Shown here one piece after another: positions 56,032 through 64,000 of a stretch of 64,000 nt of DNA (positions are counted from its first letter, which is position 1; each line of letters starts with the position of its first letter). The DNA is from Paraphaeosphaeria minitans. Its lineage: Eukaryota > Ascomycota > Dothideomycetes > Pleosporales > Didymosphaeriaceae. The notes under the pieces were generated by a model. That model did not search any database, was not told the origin of the DNA, and saw nothing but the letters and a program-made list of their open reading frames with translations. The position numbers and the translations under genes are program-made. The stretch covers positions 1,612,001 through 1,676,000 of the forward strand of contig WJXW01000009.1 in the NCBI GenBank assembly GCA_015832175.1. The letters run 5' to 3'.

Positions 56032-57650
56032 CTACATCCACAAACATAGTTTCCCACTCGCCGTCCCGGCAGCGACCCAATCCATACTCGGATGGAACTT
56101 CGCCACTGCCGGCACCGCCGTGATTCCCTCGCCCCCGAGCTGCGCCAGCTGCTGCCCCTTCGCCGTGTAAACATCGACGAAGCGATTCATGTTCCCGATG
56201 CAGAAGCGCTGCACCCCGTCCGAAGGAAACTGCTGCCACTGCGCCCGCAAAATGGTGACCCAGCGCCCCGTTTGGTTGTTGTGCGGTATCACAGCGGTGG
56301 GCTTCATTTCAGGATCCGATAGCGTGTGCGCGGGACTCCAGGTTGAAGAGGACGAGAAGTCGTGGACCTTGATGGTGTCGTCGTAGGACACGGTTGCGAC
56401 CTGCCCGGCGGCGTTCCACGCGGCGTGGGACACGGAGAGGCGGGATTCGTGCTCCCCGACGAGCGCGGGGAGTCTCGACTCGCCCTTTCCGGACACCTTG
56501 CGGAGATCCCAGAGCTTGAGCGTGCGGTCGAGGGACGCGGTGGCGACGAGGTGCGGGTGGAGCGGGTGCAGGGTGAAGCCCCCAATCTTCTTCTCGGACA
56601 GCTGGAAGGTTTGCAGCCCCGCGGCTCTCTCGGACGGCGTGCGCATGTCGTAGATGCCGAAGCGGCCATCCAGGGTCGAGAAGTACAGCATGTTCGGGTC
56701 GCTCTTGGATAGCTCGACACCGGAGAGGGGCGTGTCTTCGGATGTGTCCTTGGGCGCATAGACTTCCACCGCGACGCCCTTTGCGAGGTCGATCTTGCGG
56801 ACGGTGGAGTCGTAGGAGGCGGAGTACAGGGCGTTTGCGTCGTGTGGGCTGAACTGGAAGGTGTGTATTGTGCGTGTGTGGGGCTTTAGGGTCGTGATGG
56901 AGGGACCTTCGTAGTCGGCGTCTTCATCGTCTGCGTCTTCAGCTTTGATGGCGATGGCCTTCTGGGAGCCGTCAATAATGCCTAGGTTACCTAGTTTGTC
57001 GCCGGCGAAGATGAGAGGCTTGTCGGTCGTTGGGTGCATGCCTAGGGCGTACTAAGGATATTAGATTGTGCAGGGAATGGTATGGGGAGCCTTACGATGC
57101 GTTCTGGAGTGATCTTCAGTTCATTTGGTTCATACTCTGGCCATAACTCCAACCCGCTCATCTTCTCCCGCAATGCTCTGAGCTCCTTGTCGGTCGTCTC
57201 CTTGACGTCGTCCTCGTCGAACGTCCGCTCGTATGGATTCGCAGGCCCAACAACATTCAGCAAACTCGTCATCGCATCTCCAGCCTTGCCCGCGACCAAT
57301 ATATCCCCGAAATTGAACGCATCGCTGATCCGCTGCCTCTTCACTTTGTCTGCTTCCCTCCTGGCCTCGTGTTCTTCCTCTGCCTTGCGCTTGGCCGTTT
57401 CGCTATCTGCCTCAATGCCCTTCAGACGAGACGATGTACGCCGCGGAGCCACCTCTTCCTGCTTGATCTTTTTGGGCGCAGGCTTTTTCGGTTTGCTAGT
57501 CTTGGAAGTGGAGGCGGACTTTGCAGCAGTTGGACCGAGACCGGCTTGGGCCGCCTCCATTTCTAGGTTGCGCAATAGCGCTTGCGTCTTTGCAATGTTC
57601 TCCTGACGCTTGCGCTCATACTCGCTCATGGCGGCTTTCGGCTTCGCCAT
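56032..57650 (-). CDS. CMR1: CMR1/WDR76-type WD40 DNA-damage-binding protein
   Basis: A 524-aa WD40 protein, exons 57650-57096 and 57051-56032. CMR1 of yeast is a chromatin-bound factor that gathers at intranuclear quality-control sites after replication stress. The N-terminal part has [21 protein letters not shown] and the basic [20 protein letters not shown], typical of the family. After the intron come WD units including [38 protein letters not shown] and TLKLWDLR; the last ends SGKLCLWM. Seven blades can be counted roughly. The start at 57650 fits; a second in-frame Met lies seven residues later. The 44-base intron is short. It is divergent from COQ9. Confidence 0.92.
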
Positions 57651-58305
57651 TACGTCTATTCGTTCTGAACTCGAAGCTGATCTCTAATACTGGGCCGCAG
57701 CTGGTGGGAAATTGAGCACGCGTGTTGTGCCGTGTGTCAATGTCACGCAGACATCTATAGAGTATGCTGCAGTCTGTAGAGCAGTCAGCATGGGCCCACT
57801 GGAAAAGCCAGTAAGGATGCACATATCTATAGTAGATTGAACCAATGAAAACAGGTTACAAAAAGTCTGAGAACAAGGTCGCGATCTCGATAAGTAGAAA
57901 CCAGAAAGACCTCGGTCATAGAAGATAGTAGGGCAATGATCTCGATGAGACGTTGGGGGATGACGAAGTCCTGGCGGTGGAAGTGGCGCGGCGCGTCTCA
58001 GACGCGTCGAAGCGAAATCACGTGATGTCAAAGCCCCGCGCGTCAATTCTCGAACTTCTGCAGTTTGCTCCACCGCAGCTGCAGTCCTCGTGAACGCCAT
58101 GTTGGAGCTGCCAGAAAGACATTTTGCGTGGCAGTGACCGTCCTTGCTTGCTTGCATGCGTCAGTGCCGCACTGTTCTGGGTTCCTGACGACAAGCGCTC
58201 GAATTCTTGGCGGCGATGCCTGAAGCTTTGATGGAGCTCTCCCCATCGATCAGGACCTAACGACTTCGCCTTCATTTCTCCACCACATCCACCACATCCA
58301 CCACA
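57651..58305. promoter_or_regulatory. Divergent promoter region of CMR1 and COQ9
   Basis: 655 bases between opposing start codons. It includes TCACGTGA at 58018-58025, an 8-base palindromic E-box. CCACATCCACCACATCCACCAC lies just before the COQ9 ATG. Confidence 0.5.
58018..58025. promoter_or_regulatory. TCACGTGA palindromic E-box
   Basis: A perfect 8-base CACGTG-core palindrome, 281 bases before the COQ9 ATG and 368 bases before the CMR1 ATG. This is the binding form of bHLH factors such as Cbf1, which in yeasts regulates respiration and methionine genes. The assignment is by motif only. Confidence 0.4.
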
Positions 58306-59136
58306 ATGGGTTCGGCGCGAGCTCCTAGTGCGCTTCTCGGCACATTCCGAGCAGCTTCACACCGTCCGGCTGTTGCTTGGAGACAGCGGTGCTGTTACCA
58401 TTCACACGAGTATACGCAACCTGCACCATTCCCGCCTGCCGAGTCCGCCATTCTCTCTTCCGCCCTTTCGCACGTACCGAGCTATGGATTCACAGCAGAT
58501 GCTCTCCGTTTGGGCGCGCGCGATGCCGGCTACATGGATGTATCTACAAACTTGCTCCCGCGTGGCGTGTTCGATCTCATCAACTACCATCTGGTCACAC
58601 AAAGACTGGCGCTGAAGAACGCTGTTCAATTTCCGTCCACCGCCGATCAAGGCAAGAAATTGGGCATTGGAGCTAAAGTGCGCACATTGACACTGGCGCG
58701 CCTGCGGGCAAACGAGCCTATAATACATCGCTGGCAAGAGGCACGTTTGATGCTCGAAGGATGGCTTTGAGGTACACGAAAGACATGCAGCTGACAGCAG
58801 CAGGCTCTCGCAATAATGGGACAGCCTTCGTACGTGCCAACCTCTCTCGCCGAGCTAGCTCGCCTAGCAGACGAACTCTGGTATCTTGCTGGTGACGATA
58901 GTGTTGACAGCAGCTGGTATACCAAACGTGCCAGCCTATCCGCGATATATTCGGCAACCGAAGTATTCATGACTCAGGACAAATCGAAGGACTTCATCGC
59001 GACCGAACAGTTCTTAGACTCGAGGCTGGGCGACGTCATGAAAATGGGAGGATTCATTGGAGCCCTGTCTGAATGGACTGACTACACGGCACACTCTGCC
59101 GTCAATGTGCTCAGGAGCAAGGGAATGCGCGTCTGA
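58306..59136 (+). CDS. COQ9: COQ9 ubiquinone biosynthesis protein, GC-AG intron
   Basis: Mitochondrial lipid-binding protein that presents the quinone intermediate to COQ7 for hydroxylation in coenzyme Q synthesis. Exons 58306-58740 and 58804-59136 give 255 aa. The N-terminus is a basic presequence (MGSARAPSALLGTFRAASHR). The body has AILSSALSHVPSYGFTADAL and the COQ9 core MGQPSYVPTSLAELARLADE, WYLAGDDSVDSSWYTKRASL. Exon 1 ends at GAG and the intron starts GCACGT, so it is a GC-AG intron; the only GT sites nearby do not keep frame (one lies after a TGA). The restored joint, WQE followed by ALAIMGQ, matches the family. The intron has a CTGAC branch site near its 3' end. Confidence 0.93.
58741..58803 (+). 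other. GC-AG intron of COQ9
   Basis: Donor GAG|GCACGT, acceptor AGCAGCAG|GCT, length 63 bases, phase 0. The branch-site-like CTGAC lies 14 bases from the acceptor. Confidence 0.85.
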
Positions 59137-60940
59137 GCGGTCCAGACTCCCGGATTATTCCAAGTTGGGCGACATTGCACTTCCAGTCATTGATTGATGC
59201 ATCGGCGATGCGACGATGGCCACCGCAGCTTGTCAACGTGGAAGGATCCCACAACGTCCCCTTTTATGTAGGATAGCATGTACAACGTCGATGAACGAGA
59301 GGCTCCGGCATTGCTTACCATGTTGTCGCCCTCAAGCGCGTCCATCAATATCGCGACACGGTTGCTCTTACATCGCCGATGGGTGCTAGTTTTCGCCCTG
59401 GTGGATGCAATCAGACCATTGTTCTCACACGTGGCAGTGCCCTGTCTGGTGCCTGGCGATGACAGAGACCCTGTCACGTATTGTGAGCGATCTAGCGACA
59501 CTCCGATACATGACTATCCAACCTGTCGAATACACAGACATGTATTCGGCACTGAATCTCCTCATCCTCGGAAATGCATGCGATGTTCCGCTTTAGCCTG
59601 GCTGATGGACGTCTTGTCAGGGTACAGCTGGTCAGCAACGGCGTCACGCCATGGAAAGGATGCGAAGCTCCCGGAAGCGAAGATCAAGGCCACACACACA
59701 GTATCGAAGACGATGGAGTCGAATGACGTATTGTTTTTGGGCACACGCCTCTCGGGGGCTGCAAGCAATCGCGCGATTCTATGCGCTCCGCCAGCCACTG
59801 GTCCGCAGACACAGCCGTAGGAATCGTCCAGGGTCTTTGGCACGCGGAACAAGACCAAGATGCACACCACAAGCCGCGATCGCTGCAGCAAAGCCAGCAT
59901 TCCAATTGCCGCACAGACCACCAGAGCAGACATTAACGCCTCAGGGTCCAGCGGCCGCGAGCGTGTCCGGCAGTCGTGGAAGCATGAGGTCATGTCGTGG
60001 GGCATCATCGGAGGCAGGTTCCGCCGATCCTTGGGGTGGGGAGGCAGGCCGGTGGTTGCAAGGCAAAGACAGGCCCGCTACAGGGCCAAGTCTTCTCCCA
60101 GCCTGTGCGGCGGGTCGACCCGTTGTTGCTGTCTGTCGTGTAGGTCCAAAGCAGAACAACAGCAGGGCGCGGGCCTGGACTGAGGTTCTCGAGCTCGCCC
60201 ATTGTTCGCCGTGCCGATGCTGTGGATGTGATGGATGGTTCGGCGCTCTTGCCACCTGGCAGTCCGTCGACGGATGCCGCGAGCGGGCCCTGAAGCGTTG
60301 GAGAGGCACGATCACCGATTGCGCCTGACATCGGTGGACGCAGCCGGGAGACTCTGTGCACAAGAAGGCCCGCAGTGAGGTGTGGCAGAACAAAAGGGCC
60401 AAAGTCATCGTCGATGCATCTCGGTCCGTGGGTCTAGGCCGGTTGCGGGCAGGCCAGGAACGCCACTTGCTGTTGCGGATCAGAAGTGAGCTGACAGGTC
60501 CGATCTGGAGCACCAGTCTTGGCATCTTAGAAAGGTAGGGAAATCGTTGACGGCCCACAACCAAGGTCCCGTTCACACCATGGGAGCCTCTCTCTACCCT
60601 CACGCCCGCCTTGGGGCGTCGCCTCTGATCTTCCAGCCGATTTCATGCGATCTGCCCCCCGCGCCCCAGCCATCCGAGGCGCACAAAGCTGCCTTCCTCC
60701 ACGTCGCTGCTCCTACACCTATGCTGCCCTGTTTTGTATAGCACACCACTCGCCGCAAGCTCTTTTGATACAAGCGTGCCCAACCGAGCCGTACCCACCT
60801 GCTTTCGACGCCAACCCGCCCCTCTGGCACGATCCCACCCACCTTGAAGTACCGTCGAGCAATCGGGGCCTTCACTCGCGGAGACAGACGGAGCATGTCC
60901 TGCTCGTAGTCAGCGAGATCCGTCAACAGCAGAAGACAAC
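59137..60940. other. 1.8 kb region between COQ9 and frq: promoter and leader of frq
   Basis: No conserved coding sequence; several frames of 60-220 codons exist on both strands without a family signature. Small ATG-initiated frames (for example 60547-60741) may act as upstream ORFs in a long frq leader. Possible clock or light elements with paired CGAT words occur (see 60309-60320). Confidence 0.5.
60309..60320 (+). promoter_or_regulatory. Candidate paired GATC/CGAT light-response element upstream of frq
   Basis: CGATCACCGATT contains two CGAT words 7 bases apart, 620 bases upstream of the frq start. In Neurospora the White Collar complex binds paired GATC/CGATN words in the frq promoter. 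The match here is loose, so it is a hypothesis. Confidence 0.3.
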
Positions 60941-63900
60941 ATGGACGACCCCCCGGGCACCATACCGCAACAACGTCAGGCGCCGCACCCCCGCCGGCCT
61001 CCCGCGCACCAGTCCGTTTCCCTCCGCCATAGCCCGCCTGCCAACGGTGTCCCTCCCAAGGCGCCTACTTTCTACAACCCACAGGCCACGACTGTGAGCT
61101 CTCCCAATGTGGGCGCAAGCGACAAGGCGAACCCGCCGTCGAGCGTTTCTCCCCAGGTCAAGTCCAACAAGAACAGCTCGGGAGAAAGTAGCGACGCTGG
61201 GAAGTGGTTCGAGAACACCAACAATGCCGTGCAGAGTAACAACAACCTGGACAGTAAGTATCGCACGTGGCTACTCACAGACCGGTCTAAATGACTTGAT
61301 CCAGATGATCCACCCTTCTTCTTGCGCAACTCTTCCTCGTCCGAAACCCCGCCCGATGGCCATGCGTACGACCACTTGTACCAGCAGACGACCGCCTCCA
61401 TGCCGTATCGTCCCGGAATGGCGAACGTGAGCAGTGAAAGTGTTGAAGACTTTCGGAGTGTCATCGATGACCTGACTGTTGCAAACAAGAGACTGAAGCA
61501 GAAGCTGAGGAAGTATGAGAAGCTGCATGATTCACACTTACAGGACGAGAAGCTCTTCGAGGTGCGCTTCCATGGCCTCCCTGATCACAAGAAGCGAGAG
61601 CTCGAGGAGACTTTGCGTAAATTTGCCGCCGACATGGACAGCAAGTCGGAGCAGGGCTACCCCGCTATCTCTTCCCACCCAGCCATGTTCGAGAACCAGA
61701 AGACGGCTTCTTCGCATGCGTCCCGTTTCGCCGAGTCGGGCTACGCGTCCATGTCCGGTCACAACTCGAATTCGACTCGATCAAATCAACCCTCAAACCA
61801 CGCTTCCAACGCAGACTGGGATCAACGCCGCTTGACGAAAATGAATTACAATCAGCAGCAACAGACAATTCAATCATACTTGCATGATATTCCCCGTGGA
61901 CTGCTGCCAAAGGGCCACCACGCACCCATGAGTGACAAGTCGAAGAAGAAATTGGTGGTGCGACGCTTGGAGCAGATATTTGCGGGGAAACGATCGGCGC
62001 CCGGCAACCATCCACAACCAATGCAGCAGGAAGAAGTCGCCCAATCAGCCGCCACGGCCGATCGCCGTGCCAAAGAAGCAGCAGGTCAGCGTTCCAAAAC
62101 AGAGGGTCACCGTGAAGCTCGCATTATGCCTGTACGGGCGGATGAGGAAAACGTCTCCGGACATCAAGAAGCTTTGCCAAAAATACGCCCGAACCTCCAA
62201 ATCAGCGAACAATATTTCGCCGGCGCCGCATCCCCTGATCAGCGGCCCACCAGGCCGCTCGATCTCGATATCTACCGTGCACAGGTTCCCTCTGATAATA
62301 TGAACTACATCCGACACCTTGGCTTTACTCCACCAAACATGATGTCCGAGGGTTCTCCCGAAGACGATCACGGATGGATATATCTCAATCTTTTGATCAA
62401 CATGGCGCAGCTCCACACATTGAACGTTACTCCTGATTTTGTCAAAGATGCTGTTACCGAATACAGTTCCTTGTTCGAGCTCTCGCACGACGGTCGCAAA
62501 ATCCGGTGGAGAGGCCATCCAGATGTCACGCTAAGCAGTACTGGCTCCAGTTCAGAGTACCAAGGCAATTCACCTTCCGAAGGGTTTGGCAACAGTAAAT
62601 CACCTCACACATCTGCCAAAACGGGTGGAAGTGCTAGTTCGGGCCCTTCAATGAACCCCGAGCGTGTCGCGCAACGACTCGCTCGCAAGCAGAAGGAGAA
62701 GGAACGGAACCAATTTTCCTATACACCTTTGTTCTTCCACAAGGACGACTCCGATGATGAGGAAGACTCATACGGGCTCGATACGAATTCTTCGAGCAAC
62801 TCCCCGTATCAGGTACAACAGGCCGGCGATTCTTCCGGTCTCGGCAGTTCGGCCATGCAAAGCTCTTCATCTAAGAGACGTCGGAATGATGGACCCATCA
62901 TCTTCTACAGCAAAGCGAAGTTCTGTACCGATCTGACCGGAGATAGTCGTGGGATTGCGAGTCACACTTCAGATTCCTATCAGAACATCACGAGTCATCC
63001 TATTGGAGCGCCGACCACCTATGCAGGACGGCTCACACAGTCTTCCAATATCATGGAACGCCGTGGCCCACTGGAGACCACCATGATGGACATCGATTCG
63101 AAAGATGGCAACCAGACTGCATCAAGTAGCGAAGAACTCAGTTTCTCGCCTGACGCACTGAATGATGACAACGGCACGGAGAGCCCCGAAGCTGTGGATT
63201 TTGAAGCATCCGGCTTGGGTGGAGTGCACCCAGAGGACAATTTTTCTATCCGCGTGCGACGTTCGCAACAGCAGACTGTTCCGGCCAGTGCAATCGCTGC
63301 TCGCCGCCGGTCTTTACTGTACCCAAAGAAGATCCTTGACGTTCTGAACAATGATGCAACCCGGGAAGACAATTCAACTTCAAAGCAGCAACAGAATGTC
63401 ATCAAGGAAGAGATACTTTCCGCATCTCGTAAAACTTTGCCAAACTCGGCACTACCTCCCGCTTCCTTCTTACCTTTCGACTCGACTTCATCAGGGGACG
63501 TGGACTCAGACCTTGAGTCCGATGTGTCATCCAGCCTTTCGAGTACCAGCTCCTCGGAGAATATCCCAGCTACCGCGCTCCATCTGCTCAATATTTCTCC
63601 CGCACACAGAGATTTTTCAAACGCTTCTAGAGACTCGTTCTCTGAAGAGGACGATGAGGACGACTCCGATGATGGTTCGATCGACCTCCTCGCGACTGCT
63701 CGCCGAATGGACCCGCACACTGTCATCGCTTCCGAGCGTGAGTACGATGCGTCTCTCGCCGATCGTCTTGCGGAAGAGATCCCTGCAGGAAGCTCCGCCG
63801 CCACGGCGGGCGGTGGCAGCGGCTTCAACACCCCGGCGAACGCCCTCGAAACCCTCATCAACCATGGCGAGTCAACCGGTCGCAGAAGCAGACAGAAGAG

Positions 63901-64000
63901 GCAGAGCACCACCAGCGGCAGTCTCTCCTCGCAAGCGCGCGCCAAGTTGAAGCGCAATCGCACGCGCGAGTCCATCGCTACCGCGCTCCAAGAAACCTCA
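60941..64000 (+). CDS. frq: Frequency (FRQ) circadian clock protein, 3' truncated by window end
   Basis: FRQ is the negative element of the fungal transcription-translation clock; with CK1 it inhibits the White Collar complex. Exons 60941-61253 and 61305 to the window end give 1003 visible residues; the stop lies beyond 64000. The short first exon, ending in NSSGESSDAGKWFENTNN, resembles the N-terminal block of known FRQ proteins. A coiled coil for dimerisation lies at about 150-205 (SVEDFRSVIDDLTVANKRLK and KLFEVRFHGLPDHKKRELEE). Further signatures are GWIYLNLLINMAQLHTLNV (about 461-480), the FRH/CK1-region MNPERVAQRLARKQKEKERN (about 555-574), a basic SSSKRRRN (about 627) and GPIIFYSKAKFCTDLTGD (634-651). 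Acidic DD/EE runs follow toward the C-terminus (PEST-like). Intron 61254-61304 is 51 bases. Confidence 0.96.

Noticed and set aside
58741..58770. A truncated COQ9 ending at the TGA at 58768-58770
   Set aside because: The conserved COQ9 C-terminal core follows in frame after the GC-AG intron, so the stop lies inside an intron.
59278..59820. A 180-codon plus-strand frame between COQ9 and frq
   Set aside because: No recognisable family and atypical composition; more likely part of the frq promoter or leader.
63019..63975. A 318-codon minus-strand frame opposite frq
   Set aside because: It is a codon-composition shadow of the frq coding strand (Ser-rich on both strands) with no family signature. 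An antisense transcript is still possible, but a protein is not supported.

Overview
The window is nuclear DNA from a filamentous ascomycete (Pezizomycotina). The evidence is short GT-AG introns of about 42-75 bases, long genes with large disordered regions, and fungus-specific genes: frequency (frq), a RID/Masc1-type cytosine methyltransferase, a PhiA-type cell wall protein, an ExgB-type beta-1,6-glucanase, an ApsA/Num1-type cortical protein and a fungal adenylate cyclase. A frq gene beside these families fits Dothideomycetes best among the classes that keep frq, but that is inference. I see no rRNA, tRNA, CRISPR array or intact mobile element.

Left part (1-20 kb): beta-carbonic anhydrase-like (+), MDR oxidoreductase (-), CorA-type metal transporter (+), adenylate cyclase (-, 2128 aa over 4 exons), H/ACA snoRNP factor NAF1 (-) and ALG9 mannosyltransferase (+). 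Middle (20-36 kb): DUF3445 haem N-demethylase-like protein (+), a 1.6 kb repeat-rich leader, an LTE1-type Ras-family GEF (+), GH5 glucanase (-) and a Dal5-type MFS permease (+). Then (35.8-50.2 kb) an ApsA/Num1 PH-domain protein (-), a 4.2 kb gene-poor gap, the Hsp90 co-chaperone CNS1 (+), the RID-like methyltransferase (+) and an F-box-like nuclear protein (-). Right part (51-64 kb): mitochondrial SHMT (+), PhiA (+), CMR1 WD40 protein (-), COQ9 (+) and frq (+), which runs off the window end.

The genes are mostly housekeeping, signalling and cell wall genes in mixed orientation, with no metabolic cluster. Several pairs are divergent and may share a promoter: MDR/CorA, NAF1/ALG9, glucanase/MFS, F-box/SHMT and CMR1/COQ9. 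Gene models were spliced by hand from reading frame and GT/AG signals; exon coordinates are in each entry and all close in frame.

The points most worth a second look are the methyltransferase with an altered catalytic motif IV (Val-Cys in place of Pro-Cys), a GC-AG intron in COQ9, the frq locus and its leader, a 14-copy GCAAA microsatellite, a duplicated 81-base non-coding unit whose copies differ in part by RIP-type transitions, and GGTAGGTA/TACCGTA words scattered through the intergenic DNA.
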